A DNA stretch of 64,000 bases from Dyadobacter bucti (GTDB taxonomy: Bacteria; Bacteroidota; Bacteroidia; Cytophagales; Spirosomataceae), in the NCBI RefSeq assembly GCF_005869225.1, contig NZ_SWFP01000008.1, positions 310,001 through 374,000 on the forward strand, read 5' to 3'. The notes below the pieces were generated by a model. The model was not told the DNA's origin. It did not search any database and saw nothing but the letters and a program-made list of their open reading frames with translations. The translations under genes and the position numbers were made by a program. Below are positions 1 to 10,141 of this stretch, piece by piece; within the stretch, counting starts at the first letter, position 1, and each line of letters opens with the position of its first letter.

Positions 1-139
1 GGGATCCAATGCGATCGAACGCCGATGCCTCTCTGGATGGCCACCGCCGATACCCTTTCGGACACCCGTCGCCGATACGTCCTCTGACGCTTCCCCGACC
101 ACATCCCGGACCCAGAGCTGAAGCCCTGGGCTATCTGGG
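1..139. other. Window-edge sequence without a gene
   Basis: No supportable gene is visible between the window edge and the stop codon of the cytochrome gene. The stretch looks clearly richer in G and C than the neighbouring DNA (by eye about 60 percent) and begins with a BamHI-like GGATCC. It could be the end of an assembled contig or the edge of another gene; the sequence does not decide. Confidence 0.3.
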
Positions 140-2893
140 CTATTCTTTGGTCACCACGTTGTCCAGGTTCAGCATCACATTCGCCGAAATCGTCAGGGCT
201 GCCAGTTCGGGAGACTTTTCTTTTCCGTAAACCAGAATGCTGTCCACATCGGACGGTGTCTTTTTATAATTGGTCAGAGCTTCCTGATATATTTTCAAAA
301 GCACATTCAGGCTTTTAGCTTCAATTGGCTGAAAGGTCAGCATACGATACCCTTCGCTCAATTGCTGCTCTGGCGTTTTCCCTCTTTTTTTCATCGTACC
401 GGCCAGTTTCTCAGCAGCTTCCAGATAAACCGGATCATTCAACGTGACCAACGCCTGCAATGGTGTATTGGTCAAAATCCGCCGCGACTGACAGAATTCC
501 CGGCTGGGCGCATCGAACGTTGTCATCGACGGATAAGGCGCCGTACGTTTCCAATACGTATAAACCCCTCTCCGGTAACGGTCCGGCCCTTCACTTACAA
601 TCCAGCTTTCGCCGCTGTAAGGCGACTGCCAGATTTTATCCGGCTGCGGAGGCATAACGCTTGGACCATACATTTTATCTGAAATCAACCCACTGCAAGC
701 CAGAGCCTGGTCACGCACCTGCTCGGCGCTCAGCCTTACTCTCGGGCCTCGCGATATCCAGATATTGTACGGGTCTTTTTCCTGTCTTACCTTATCCGAT
801 TTTGAATTTTGCTGGTATGTGGCCGACATCACGATCGTTTTCAAAAGTTTTTTCACACTCCAGTGATCTTCTTCCATAAACTTGACAGCCAGCCAGTCCA
901 GCAATTCCTGGTGGGTCGGCTCGCTGCCCTGTGACCCAAAATCTTCCACGGTTTCTACCAAACCCCTTCCAAAAAGCTGCTCCCAGAAACGGTTCACGAT
1001 CACGCGCCCGGTCAGCGGGTTTTCACGATTCACGATCCATTTAGCCAATCCAAGCCTGTCTTTCGAAAATTCCTTGGGCATTGGGGCCAAAAGCTTTGGA
1101 ACATCCGGTTTTACTTCCGCTCCTTTTACCATCCAGTTCCCTCTGACAAAAACATGCGTTTTTCTCGCAAAATCACCTTTACCCTCCCAAATAACCGGCA
1201 TACTTTCGGTTGACTTGGTCAATGCGGTAGCATAATCAGCAACAATCTGGGCGTAATCGGGCTGGTCTTTGCCCGGCAATGCCTTCTGAAAAGCCGCCCA
1301 GGTAATCCTGACCCATTCTTCCGGCATTTTTGGACTGGTCAAGCTCAGGTAAATATCGTGCTTACCGGCCGCCTTCGAAATCGGCGCTATTACAACAGTG
1401 TCTCTTACAGGTACTTTTATTTCCGATATCACAGGTCCGTCAAGCTTGTCGAGATGAAGTTTCAAAACCGCTTTTTCAGCTTTGGTAGAAACATTCATCA
1501 CCACATTATCGGCATGGGTCAGATCCACTTGCGGGATGCGGGCATTTCCTTTGTCTTTTACGGCATAGTAGGATATCAGATGTACCGTGGACTCGTCGCC
1601 TTTTACAAAATTGTGGGCGTTGATCTTCGGCTCCATTACCCGCATAAACTGGTTAACATCAGCCTCTTGTGCAGGATTGTATTTTTTGATCCAGTCTTTC
1701 ACCCTCTCAACACGGGCGGAATCCTCTCCTTTGTAAAACCGCAGCTTAGGCCATTCATCCCAAACATCCTCGTCTCTCGAATTATTGAAATATGCCATGT
1801 ATTTGTAATAATCCTCGTGCGGAATCGGATCGTAAGGATGGCTATGACATTGGATACAAGCGAAAGTAGTACCCTGCCACACTTCCCAGGTTGTGTTTAC
1901 CCGGTCGATCTGCGCGGCTGTACGAAACTCTTCGTCATCGGTACCGCCCTCATTGTTTGTCATGGTATTCCGGTGAAAACCAGTCGCAATCAGGTTTTGT
2001 TCTTTGGGAAAGCCGTTCTGATCTTTGGGCAACAAATCCCCGGCAAGCTGCTCAATCGTAAACTGGTCAAAAGGCTTGTCTTCATTAAAGGATTTCACCA
2101 CATAATCGCGATAGCGCCACATGGTCCTGCCACCGTCGCTTTCGTACCCCTTGGTATCTGCATACCTGGCCAGGTCCATCCACATCGATGTCCATCTTTC
2201 GCCGTAAGCCTGCGATTTCAGTAGTCTGTCGACTACTTTTTCATAGGCATTTTCTGATTTGTCATTTTTAAAATCGCTGACCTCCTGCTCTGTCGGCGGC
2301 AGCCCGGTAATGTCCAGGCTCACGCGGCGGATCAAAGTTGCCCTGTCGGCTTCCGGAGAAACTGACAGTTCTTTTTCTTTCAGTTTTTTTAATACAAAAT
2401 GGTCAATTTCGTTCTTTGCCCATTTCTTATCGCCGGTATCAAGCAGCCCAAACAGGTTCCAGACATTATTTAACGACGGTACCTCGGGCTTTTCAATCCG
2501 TTTGTAAGACCAGTGTTTTTCCCACGCGGCTCCTTCATTGATCCAGTTCTTTAAAGTGCCGATTTCATCTTCAGTAAGCGGTGTACCATTCTTCGGCATT
2601 TTTTCGTCCGGGTCGTTGCTCAGGATACGGCGGATCATCTCGCTGGCATCAGCATCGCCGCGCACCACAGGAACCTTCCCGGATTTACCCGGTTCCAGCA
2701 TTTCGTGCTCAAACAGAAAACTCACATCCCCGGCTTTTTTGACACCGCCATGGCAGCCCATGCAGTGCTTGTTCAGGATTGGCTTGACCTCAGAATTGTA
2801 ATCGACTTTCTGGCCAAACCAACCTCCAGACCACGTAAAAGAGGACATGAGAATCACCGCCACACCAATACCTATATAAACCCTGTTTCTCAT
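140..2893 (-). CDS. PSD1 / DUF1549-DUF1553 planctomycete-type cytochrome c protein
   Basis: A 917-residue exported protein. The N-terminus has a hydrophobic signal or anchor segment (about 5-22), then a cytochrome c heme site CMGCH at 44-48. The DUF1549 region (about 160-360) carries a second CxxCH (CIQCH at 346-350) followed by the usual HPYDPI-like sequence. A DUF1553 region fills the C-terminal third (about 640-890). The family is widespread in Planctomycetes and Bacteroidota and is thought to be an envelope redox protein; its substrate is unknown. It lies 143 bp after the susD gene on the same strand, so it probably belongs to the same sigma-controlled group. The DUF1501 partner often found next to this family is not inside the window. 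Family assignment is firm; function is inferred. Confidence 0.9.
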   Translation of the reverse strand: MRNRVYIGIGVAVILMSSFTWSGGWFGQKVDYNSEVKPILNKHCMGCHGGVKKAGDVSFLFEHEMLEPGKSGKVPVVRGDADASEMIRRILSNDPDEKMPKNGTPLTEDEIGTLKNWINEGAAWEKHWSYKRIEKPEVPSLNNVWNLFGLLDTGDKKWAKNEIDHFVLKKLKEKELSVSPEADRATLIRRVSLDITGLPPTEQEVSDFKNDKSENAYEKVVDRLLKSQAYGERWTSMWMDLARYADTKGYESDGGRTMWRYRDYVVKSFNEDKPFDQFTIEQLAGDLLPKDQNGFPKEQNLIATGFHRNTMTNNEGGTDDEEFRTAAQIDRVNTTWEVWQGTTFACIQCHSHPYDPIPHEDYYKYMAYFNNSRDEDVWDEWPKLRFYKGEDSARVERVKDWIKKYNPAQEADVNQFMRVMEPKINAHNFVKGDESTVHLISYYAVKDKGNARIPQVDLTHADNVVMNVSTKAEKAVLKLHLDKLDGPVISEIKVPVRDTVVIAPISKAAGKHDIYLSLTSPKMPEEWVRITWAAFQKALPGKDQPDYAQIVADYATALTKSTESMPVIWEGKGDFARKTHVFVRGNWMVKGAEVKPDVPKLLAPMPKEFSKDRLGLAKWIVNRENPLTGRVIVNRFWEQLFGRGLVETVEDFGSQGSEPTHQELLDWLAVKFMEEDHWSVKKLLKTIVMSATYQQNSKSDKVRQEKDPYNIWISRGPRVRLSAEQVRDQALACSGLISDKMYGPSVMPPQPDKIWQSPYSGESWIVSEGPDRYRRGVYTYWKRTAPYPSMTTFDAPSREFCQSRRILTNTPLQALVTLNDPVYLEAAEKLAGTMKKRGKTPEQQLSEGYRMLTFQPIEAKSLNVLLKIYQEALTNYKKTPSDVDSILVYGKEKSPELAALTISANVMLNLDNVVTKE

Positions 2894-3036
2894 TTTTCTA
2901 TTAATTGATCCTGGTATTCTTCAAAGTGCCAAATACGTGTTTTTATTCCAATAAAAGAATTGGCTGCTAGTCACCTACTTACTTATGCAGAGACATATTC
3001 TTGCTTTCAATTCCGTCGCTGGCATGCCGATATGTC

Positions 3037-4623
3037 CTAGTAGCCTGCATTCTGCTGTATGTTCGGATTTGCATCGAGCTCGGCCTGCGGAATAGCCAGA
3101 TAATATTTACGGCTGGGCTGAAAAACCCGGTCTTCCACTTTAATTCTCGTCGCAGACCAGTTTACCGCCCCCGTTTCCGCATTGACAGTCCCAAGTCGTG
3201 AACCGTATACCGGACCGTTCAATGCCTGGGCACCGATATCCCATCTTTTTATATCAAAATAGCGCAGTCCTTCGAAAGCAAGCTCCACTCTTCTCTCTCT
3301 TCTGACCAGTTCTCTGAGCTTCGCCTGGGTAGCATATACCGTCCGGTCAACAACCGGCATTTTGGCCCGGGTCCGCACCATATCAATCGCATCGTAAACA
3401 TCAGCGGTGATCTGCCCTGATTCGATCGCTGCCTCTGCATAAGTCAAAAGCACTTCTGCGAGGCGGATGATCATCACGTTCGCATCACCATTATTTAATA
3501 ACGCTTCAGGTACAATTGTGGTGTATTTCAATACATTATAACCACTCTTGGGAGCAGAAGCTGACTGGTAAAAATCCGGGCTGGACAATTCAAGCGTATT
3601 GAAAAACCTGCCATTGTATCTGGCTCCCGAGTACAGAACCGTCATAGCAAGCCTCGGATCGCGGTTGTCAAACGGCTTTTCGGTGTTGTACAATGCCGAC
3701 TCCGAAATCGTTTTGCCATCTTTCATCTCGTAAGCATCCACAATGCTCTGTACAGCTGAAATAGACGACCAACCGCCTTCTTTGGACGGCAGGATGTTTT
3801 GCCACAAATTATTGGCATAGGTGTCCTTGATATACTGTATTTCCAGAATGGATTCGTAGTTGCTGTTCTCATTTTCCACTTGAAACAATCCGTAATAATC
3901 AGGAAACAGCTGGTAAACCCCACTTTTTGCCATATCAATTACCTTTTTGGCATCGGCCATGGCATCCGCGTATTTTCCTTCGTATAGTTCAAGCCGGGCT
4001 TTCAATGCAAGTGCCGCGCCGCTCGTAACATGCCCGCCCGACTGACGCATGTTTTGCACCGGGAGTATTTTGGAAACTGCATCCAGCTCACTGAGAATAA
4101 AACTCACAACTTCTGCCCTCGGTGTTTTTTCGATTTTTGCATCTTCCGGGTTTTCAATTACTTCGGTAACCAGCGGCACGTCCCCGTAAAACTGCACTTT
4201 CCGAAAATAATCATAGGCACGCAGAAAACGTGCTTCGGCCAGATACCTGTCCTTTTTCGCCGCGTCCATGTCGATTTGCGGTATCTTTTCTATAAACTGG
4301 TTGTATTTCCGGATCAGGTTATAGTTAAAATAATCTTTCCCGAAGTTGGACGCATTGGCCTGACCGTTCCCGATCACCTGTACATTGTCCCAGGCATACT
4401 GCGAGAAACCGTTATCGGTCATCAGATCCCACCAGAGCACATTATTAACCTCTTCCCATTTGTTATAAACACCCGCCAGGGCCATATCCGCATCCTTTTC
4501 TGTTTTCCAGAAAGTCATATCAGATAGTTTATCAGTAGGAGAAACACCCAGAAATTTTTCCCCGCACGAAGTGAATAGCGAACCGAAAATTGTCAGGCAG
4601 AATATTTTGTATATGAATTTCAT
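3037..4623 (-). CDS. RagB/SusD family outer membrane nutrient-binding lipoprotein
   Basis: A 528-residue SusD-type protein. It starts with a lipoprotein signal (hydrophobic stretch then LFTSC; lipidated Cys about residue 20), so the mature protein should sit on the outer membrane. The N-terminal half is the helical, TPR-like part seen in SusD (for example the RFLRAYDYF segment). The C-terminal part has the typical ERRVELAFEGLRYFDIKRW motif. In this family SusD forms a lid over the partner SusC barrel and captures an oligosaccharide or other nutrient. The susC gene ends only 11 bp upstream on the same strand, which fixes the pairing. Which substrate it binds cannot be read from the sequence. 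Confidence 0.96.
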   Translation of the reverse strand: MKFIYKIFCLTIFGSLFTSCGEKFLGVSPTDKLSDMTFWKTEKDADMALAGVYNKWEEVNNVLWWDLMTDNGFSQYAWDNVQVIGNGQANASNFGKDYFNYNLIRKYNQFIEKIPQIDMDAAKKDRYLAEARFLRAYDYFRKVQFYGDVPLVTEVIENPEDAKIEKTPRAEVVSFILSELDAVSKILPVQNMRQSGGHVTSGAALALKARLELYEGKYADAMADAKKVIDMAKSGVYQLFPDYYGLFQVENENSNYESILEIQYIKDTYANNLWQNILPSKEGGWSSISAVQSIVDAYEMKDGKTISESALYNTEKPFDNRDPRLAMTVLYSGARYNGRFFNTLELSSPDFYQSASAPKSGYNVLKYTTIVPEALLNNGDANVMIIRLAEVLLTYAEAAIESGQITADVYDAIDMVRTRAKMPVVDRTVYATQAKLRELVRRERRVELAFEGLRYFDIKRWDIGAQALNGPVYGSRLGTVNAETGAVNWSATRIKVEDRVFQPSRKYYLAIPQAELDANPNIQQNAGY

Positions 4624-4634
4624 CGTCTTGGAGT

Positions 4635-7600
4635 TTAGAAATTGAGATTTAAACCAGCAGTGTAAACTTTCACATTCGGATAGCCGAACTGGGCATTTTC
4701 CGCACTTTCGGGATCAAATCCGCTGTCAAGCTTGGTAAAAGTCAAAAGGTTCTGACCACTCAGATAAATTCGCAACGAACTGACTTTTATCGCTTTAAGA
4801 ACTTTTGGAGCAACATTGTAGCCTATTTGCAGATTTTTCATCCTCAGGTAACTCGAGTTCACTACACTGAAACTGGAGATCGCATAATTGTGCCACTGGC
4901 TTACGTGCGTTCTGGGAAAGCGGGCGTTGGGTGTTTCAGGCGTCCAGCGGTTCAAATGTTTGGTTTGCGCCTTGTAGCCATTTACAAAAGCAAACTGCAC
5001 CTGATCCTGTAAATATTGTCGGACATTCGCCGCTCCCTGGCCTAGTATGGAGATATCAAAGTTCTTGTAACGGGCATTCAGGTTAAGGCCATAGGTTGTT
5101 TTAGGGATATCATTTCCCAGATCGACCCGGTCATCGCCGTTGATCTTACCGTCGTTATTCTGGTCTTTAAAAATCAAATCCCCTCTCTGAACCGGCGAAC
5201 CTACCACTTTTGGAAGCGTTTGAACCTGCTCGTCGGTTTGGTACATGCCGATTGCCTCATAGCCAAAAAAGGAATTCCATGCATAACCTTCTGCCTGGAT
5301 CCGTTTGGTTTTAGCCGGGTTTGCGTATTTCTCTACAATGTTTTTGTTGATGCCGATATTAAATGAGGCGCCGTAAGAAAAATCCCCTACGCGGTTGGTA
5401 TGGCCTACAACCAATTCCAATCCTTTGTTTCTCATCGCTCCCGCGTTGACAGTCGGTGCCGGAAGTCCGTAAATTGACGATACCGGAACCGCAACGAGGA
5501 TATTGTTTGTATAACGGTTGTAATAATCGGCCGTTACGGTCAGCTTGTTATTAAATAAAGCTACATCCGCGCCTATATCAAAAGTGGTACTTTTTTCCCA
5601 CTGCAAATTGGGATTGGCAGCTACTTGCTGGGCGGCACCCGCAGCAATGGTACCATTGAAAGGATAGTTCACGCCAAGAGCAACAGTCGGGATATACAGG
5701 TAGTCCAGAATGTCATTATTACCTACCGAACCGTACGAACCTCTCAGTTTCAGATCAGTAATGATCTGTATGTCTTTAAGAAATTCCTCTTCCGAAACTC
5801 TCCATCCCGCCGAGAATGAAGGGAAAACGCCCCATCTTTTATCCGCAGCGAATTTGGATGATCCATCGTAACGCATACTGGCTTCCAGCAGATATTTCCC
5901 TTTGTAATCATAATTGACCCTACCGAAATACGAGCCCAGCTTACTTTCATAACTCAGCCCGTTTGCGGTCATACCCTCCGTCGAACCCGCGTCAATGTCT
6001 GTAAGATTATTGCTCGGCAGGTTTCTTCTGAAAGCTTTGTCTTCCTTATATGAGTATGTTTCGCGTGATGAGCCTGCCAGAACGTTGAAGTTATGCTGTC
6101 CAAAGCTCTTTTCGTAAGTCAGCAATGCTTGTAAAGTAATGCGGGAATTGCGGAGGTTTTCATCTTTGATAGAATTCGGCCCCTGGTAACTTCCATCGCC
6201 ATAGGTGAGATCCTTGATATGCGTTTTCCGGTCGGTAAAAGTAAAATCGGCTCCGGCAGAACCTCTCAGTTTCAATCCTTTCGCAATAACCAGTTCGGCA
6301 AAAGCATTGCCCATTCCATTCGAAATCGTATTACCTACCGAGCCGCCATTTTGCACCCAGGCATTAGGGTTTCCGTCCAGGTATCTCATCCAGGTACCAT
6401 TGGCATACTTGTCGGCCACTGTCGGCGGAATGCGGTTTGCATATACAATACTGAAATCCAGACCGGGCGCAGTCCCAATCGCGGATGGTTCACTGATGCC
6501 CTGCCTTATAAATGAAGAGGTAAGCCCTACGGAAAGCCGTTCCGAAATTTTGCTGTCCAGATTGACACGGACATTATATCGCTCATTATCAGTAGCTTTT
6601 ATTAACCCTTTCTGATTGAGATAACCAAATGAAAGCAGATAACGTGAAGCTTCGCTTCCGCCCGAAACGCTTAGATTGTGGGCCTGCTGTATTCCTGAAC
6701 CCTTGTACAAAAGTTTCAGCCAGTCGGTGTTGGGGTAATTGACCGGATCGGAACCGTCCCGGAATTTTTCAAGCTCGGCATCGGTAAATCTGGGCTGCTG
6801 GCCTTCATTCACCAGTCCTTCGTTCAGCAATTTCCCATATTCGTAAGATCCCAGATAATCGGGAAGATTGGTCGGCTTTTGAAAACCTATATAAGCGTTG
6901 TAGCTCACCACCGGCTTACCAGCTTTCCCTCTTTTAGTTGTTACCAGTATTACCCCGTTTGCGGCACGCGATCCGTAAATAGCCCCCGCAGATGCATCCT
7001 TCAATACGCTTATGCTTTCAATATCATTCGGATTAAGGTTTTCCATCGAAGAAATCAACCCGTCAACAACGACCATCGGAGAGGCGGCGGTGGCAGCACT
7101 GTTCATCGTTCCCACACCCCGCACCCTGATAATACCTGTGTCTTTGCCCGGCTGACCTGACCTTTGCACAACCGCCACACCCGGCAAAACGCCCTGTAAG
7201 GCACTCGACATATTGGTAACCGGCCGGTTGGTAACCTGCTCGGACCCCACCGTGGCTACCGCGCCTGTCAGGTTTATTTTTTTCTGCGTTCCATAACCTA
7301 CCACAACCAGCTCTTTCAGGGCAGTATTGTCCGGCACCAGACTTACCGACAAACTGGTCTGACCGCTTATATTGATTTCCTGCGTCACATAACCCACAAA
7401 ACTGAGCACGATCACCACCGGGCCGCCGGCGGCCGCCGAGGCGTCGGGAACTTCCAGTTTAAACTGGCCGTCACCATCCGTCGTAGTCCCTCTTTGCGTT
7501 CCCTTCAGCACCACGCTTACGCCGGGTAGCGGCGCGCTGGTTTCGTCCGTCACCCTGCCACTGATCTGGGCGAGCAGCGGATCTGTTTCATTTTCAAGAA

Positions 7601-8000
7601 TTTTCTCAACCGTTTTAATGGACTGAGGCTTTGCTGCCGTAAGCAATATCCTGCCGGAGGCAATCTGATAACTTATGTTCAAAGGGGTGAGCAACGCATT
7701 CAAAGTTTCCGACAGCCGCTGTCCGGAAGCATGTAAAATCACTTTTCGTTCCGCTCTGATTGTTCTTTGACTATAGGCAAACTTCACGTCCGCCTGTGTT
7801 TCCAGCTGTTTAAGAACTTCCTTGAGTTCCGCTTTTTCAGCATGCAAAGTCACTTTTCGATCTAATATTTCCTGGGCTCGTCCTTCATGCCCGGCGTAGG
7901 TGAAGCCGGCAAATGCAATGGAAAAAATGATCTGGGTCAGGGAAATTTTCATAAGCACGCACAGGGACGCACAAAATTTAAACTGTCGAAATTTTTGCAT
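4635..8000 (-). CDS. SusC/RagA family TonB-linked outer membrane transporter with STN signalling domain
   Basis: A 1121-residue transporter. After a signal sequence there is an STN (secretin/TonB short N-terminal) domain at about 50-125, then a carboxypeptidase-regulatory-like beta domain (about 145-230), the family hallmark VVVGYGTQKK (about 232), a TonB plug domain and a 22-strand-type barrel ending in an aromatic residue. The STN domain matters: in FecA-type systems it contacts the anti-sigma protein FecR in the periplasm, and fecR and a sigma factor lie directly upstream. The gene therefore probably reports ligand binding as well as importing it. The start at 8000 gives a long signal region; an internal Met (residue 17) is an alternative start. 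Confidence 0.96.
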   Translation of the reverse strand: MQKFRQFKFCASLCVLMKISLTQIIFSIAFAGFTYAGHEGRAQEILDRKVTLHAEKAELKEVLKQLETQADVKFAYSQRTIRAERKVILHASGQRLSETLNALLTPLNISYQIASGRILLTAAKPQSIKTVEKILENETDPLLAQISGRVTDETSAPLPGVSVVLKGTQRGTTTDGDGQFKLEVPDASAAAGGPVVIVLSFVGYVTQEINISGQTSLSVSLVPDNTALKELVVVGYGTQKKINLTGAVATVGSEQVTNRPVTNMSSALQGVLPGVAVVQRSGQPGKDTGIIRVRGVGTMNSAATAASPMVVVDGLISSMENLNPNDIESISVLKDASAGAIYGSRAANGVILVTTKRGKAGKPVVSYNAYIGFQKPTNLPDYLGSYEYGKLLNEGLVNEGQQPRFTDAELEKFRDGSDPVNYPNTDWLKLLYKGSGIQQAHNLSVSGGSEASRYLLSFGYLNQKGLIKATDNERYNVRVNLDSKISERLSVGLTSSFIRQGISEPSAIGTAPGLDFSIVYANRIPPTVADKYANGTWMRYLDGNPNAWVQNGGSVGNTISNGMGNAFAELVIAKGLKLRGSAGADFTFTDRKTHIKDLTYGDGSYQGPNSIKDENLRNSRITLQALLTYEKSFGQHNFNVLAGSSRETYSYKEDKAFRRNLPSNNLTDIDAGSTEGMTANGLSYESKLGSYFGRVNYDYKGKYLLEASMRYDGSSKFAADKRWGVFPSFSAGWRVSEEEFLKDIQIITDLKLRGSYGSVGNNDILDYLYIPTVALGVNYPFNGTIAAGAAQQVAANPNLQWEKSTTFDIGADVALFNNKLTVTADYYNRYTNNILVAVPVSSIYGLPAPTVNAGAMRNKGLELVVGHTNRVGDFSYGASFNIGINKNIVEKYANPAKTKRIQAEGYAWNSFFGYEAIGMYQTDEQVQTLPKVVGSPVQRGDLIFKDQNNDGKINGDDRVDLGNDIPKTTYGLNLNARYKNFDISILGQGAANVRQYLQDQVQFAFVNGYKAQTKHLNRWTPETPNARFPRTHVSQWHNYAISSFSVVNSSYLRMKNLQIGYNVAPKVLKAIKVSSLRIYLSGQNLLTFTKLDSGFDPESAENAQFGYPNVKVYTAGLNLNF

Positions 8001-8091
8001 AATTTTGAAAGGTTCTGTTGTGAAAATCAGGACAAAAACTTCACTCCGTTTATCTGCCAGGATAAATGTTTAAAGAGTGAAGGAAGAATCG

Positions 8092-8119
8092 GCCGGTAAT
8101 GGTGGGGATCATTACCGGC
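8092..8119. promoter_or_regulatory. Perfect hairpin between fecR and susC
   Basis: Ten-base perfect inverted repeat GCCGGTAATG / CATTACCGGC with an 8-nt loop, in the 243-bp gap between fecR and susC. A run of T follows on the plus strand, so it can act as a terminator for plus-strand transcripts. On the minus strand, the direction of the genes, it would be a stem in the leader of susC. It could act as an attenuator, an mRNA-stability stem or a processing point; the sequence alone does not say which. Confidence 0.5.
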
Positions 8120-8243
8120 TTTTTAAAATGGAACCCAGACGATGGTGTTCGTCCGGTTGCGGCGGGGTCAGGTTTTGAAGTTCATTGGTGGTGCTCGGTT
8201 ATATGTGGGTCAGGAATTTATATATATGGTTCTCACAAAATGA

Positions 8244-9314
8244 TCAGATCTCACAGCCTTCTCCCGAAATAAGTATCCGGGTTCCTTTTACTTCATAATC
8301 CGCCGAATTGGATTTACATATCAGATCCAGCTTTTCATACAATGACATATCCGAAACATCGCCGGTGAAAGTGCATTTTTCAAGGCGGTCATTGGCAAAA
8401 ACAATCTCGATACCGTATTCCTGATGTAACACGGTTATAATTTCGGGCAGGGGTGTATTATTGAAATTCAGCCTGGCAGAAACTTTCCGGTCCTCGATCA
8501 CGACTGGTTTCGCTACAATGCTGGTCAGCAGATGCCCGCTTTCCGAAAAATAGGTTACCCGCTGGTTGGGCGTCAGCAGCACACCGTTGTTGCTCTTATC
8601 AGTATGCGCAGCCTCAGGATCGGATTCTTTTACCATATTATTTTCAAAAACCGACACCTTCCCGGTCACCACTTCCACTTCCAGCGCCATGTCCTTTTCA
8701 TTGGTTTTGATCCAGAAACTGGTTCCCAGAACTTTGGTAATGAGCTTTCCGCTGTATACCAGAAAGGGCTTGGACTCATTTTTAGTTACCTGAAAAAACG
8801 CATTGCCTTTCAGCTGCACTTCTCTTTTGCCTCCTTCAAATTCCTCGGGGTAGGTTACCTCGCTCCCCGGCGACATTGTAACCAGGCTATTGTCCGAAAG
8901 CCTGATTTGTTCGCTCTCTGACGTTTCATTTTTCTTAATAACCAGTTTGCTGGTAGGCGAAACGGTGATCAATGATCCGGCAAGCGCCTTTTCATTCCGT
9001 CTCTGGTTATTAAAAAACAAGAGATAAAAAATCCCGATGATCAGACTGGCGGCAATGCCGGAATAAACGAAAGATGTTCTCCACCAACCTCTATTTTCCT
9101 CTATTTCCAGTATTTCAGATTCACTATCATTGATTTCCCTACGGATATTTTTCAGCAACTTGTTTTCAAGCAACTGCTTTTCATGCGTGGTCAGCGAAAA
9201 TTCCGGGTCGTGATTGATACTTTCGTACCACAAATGGATTTTCCTGATTTCTTCATCATCGCATTTCCCCTGGCGGTATTTCGAAAGCAGCGCCAGAATT
9301 TCTTTTTTGTCCAT
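8244..9314 (-). CDS. FecR family anti-sigma factor
   Basis: A 356-residue single-pass inner membrane protein. The cytoplasmic N-terminus (1-79) should bind the sigma factor, the transmembrane helix is at about 80-101, and the periplasmic part has a FecR domain (about 115-215) and a C-terminal DUF4974 domain (about 275-350). In this family, a signal from the STN domain of a TonB-dependent transporter is passed through FecR to release or activate its ECF sigma factor. Here the sigma gene is upstream (start near 10141) and the STN-bearing susC is downstream, all on the minus strand, so the three parts of the circuit are together. Confidence 0.95.
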   Translation of the reverse strand: MDKKEILALLSKYRQGKCDDEEIRKIHLWYESINHDPEFSLTTHEKQLLENKLLKNIRREINDSESEILEIEENRGWWRTSFVYSGIAASLIIGIFYLLFFNNQRRNEKALAGSLITVSPTSKLVIKKNETSESEQIRLSDNSLVTMSPGSEVTYPEEFEGGKREVQLKGNAFFQVTKNESKPFLVYSGKLITKVLGTSFWIKTNEKDMALEVEVVTGKVSVFENNMVKESDPEAAHTDKSNNGVLLTPNQRVTYFSESGHLLTSIVAKPVVIEDRKVSARLNFNNTPLPEIITVLHQEYGIEIVFANDRLEKCTFTGDVSDMSLYEKLDLICKSNSADYEVKGTRILISGEGCEI

Positions 9315-9556
9315 CCCTGAAACCGGGGTAACCCGTTATAAAGCTTTTTTCATTTCTAACGTTAAGCCGTGGAAGTGGGAAAATTTCCTAAACACTTTCG
9401 ACGGTTCTTCGAAAGTTTATATAGAAATGAAAAAAATGGGCAGAATTCATTGAAATTGTACTATATAATTTTGCTACTATGGCACTAGCACCAAATGATC
9501 AAAGGTTTATCCTCAAATCACCCGATCATTATTCGGATTGAAAAAAAATGACATTG

Positions 9557-10141
9557 TCAAAGAAAACAAGGGAATAAAAAAGGAAGCGAAATAAGCATTT
9601 CATTGAGGTAAACCCGGAAAAAACGGGTTGCTTTCGCCAGATGGTATTCAATGGCTTTTTCGGATAAATTGAAGTGCGCGGCGATCTTGGGAACTGGCCA
9701 ATGTTCAAGCCGGCTCAAACGGAAAATCTCGCCGGGCTTGTCGGGAAGCATTTCGAGGCCCTTGTGAATGGTATTGACGAGATCGTTAAAGACAATGGTA
9801 TTTTCAGTATTCAGGTCTTCAAATCTGGAAAAAGCCCTGAAATAATTGTCATAATCGCCCTGTACACCTTTGGCCCGGATATGATCTATGACCTCATATC
9901 GCACAGCCGAGAACAGGTAGTAGTCCAGATTGGCAACCTGTATATTAGCTCTTTCTTTCCAGAGCCTGGTAAAAATATCCTGTACAATTTCCTCCGCTAC
10001 TTCCCGGTTCTGCAGCTTTCTGTAGGCGACGAGGAACATTCTGTACCAGTAGTCATGGTAGATTCTGGTAAATGCCTCCTCGTCACCATTTTTCAATGCT
10101 GTTATCTGATTTTGTTCCGATAAAAGATTTTCGTCTGTCAT
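9557..10141 (-). CDS. ECF RNA polymerase sigma factor (FecI/Bacteroidota group)
   Basis: A sigma-70 family protein of about 194 residues. Region 2 is recognisable (FTRIYHDYWYRMFLVAYRKL with the following EEIVQDIFTRLW) and region 4 lies near the C-terminus as a helix-turn-helix (VPKIAAHFNLSEKAIEYHL). I place the start at the Met at 10141 (MTDENLL); an upstream in-frame Met at 10180 adds 13 residues that look untypical. It probably directs transcription of susC, susD and perhaps the PSD1 gene under control of FecR. No promoter for this sigma can be identified with confidence. Confidence 0.94.
   Translation of the reverse strand: MTDENLLSEQNQITALKNGDEEAFTRIYHDYWYRMFLVAYRKLQNREVAEEIVQDIFTRLWKERANIQVANLDYYLFSAVRYEVIDHIRAKGVQGDYDNYFRAFSRFEDLNTENTIVFNDLVNTIHKGLEMLPDKPGEIFRLSRLEHWPVPKIAAHFNLSEKAIEYHLAKATRFFRVYLNEMLISLPFLFPCFL

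Noticed and set aside
1358..2224. A 288-codon open frame on the plus strand inside the PSD1 gene
   Set aside because: It is the complement of a strongly supported gene with CxxCH and DUF1549/DUF1553 motifs and has no recognisable protein features.
8092..8119. The hairpin as a simple terminator of fecR
   Set aside because: The T run is on the opposite strand to the genes, so it is not a normal terminator for them; it is kept only as a possible regulatory stem.
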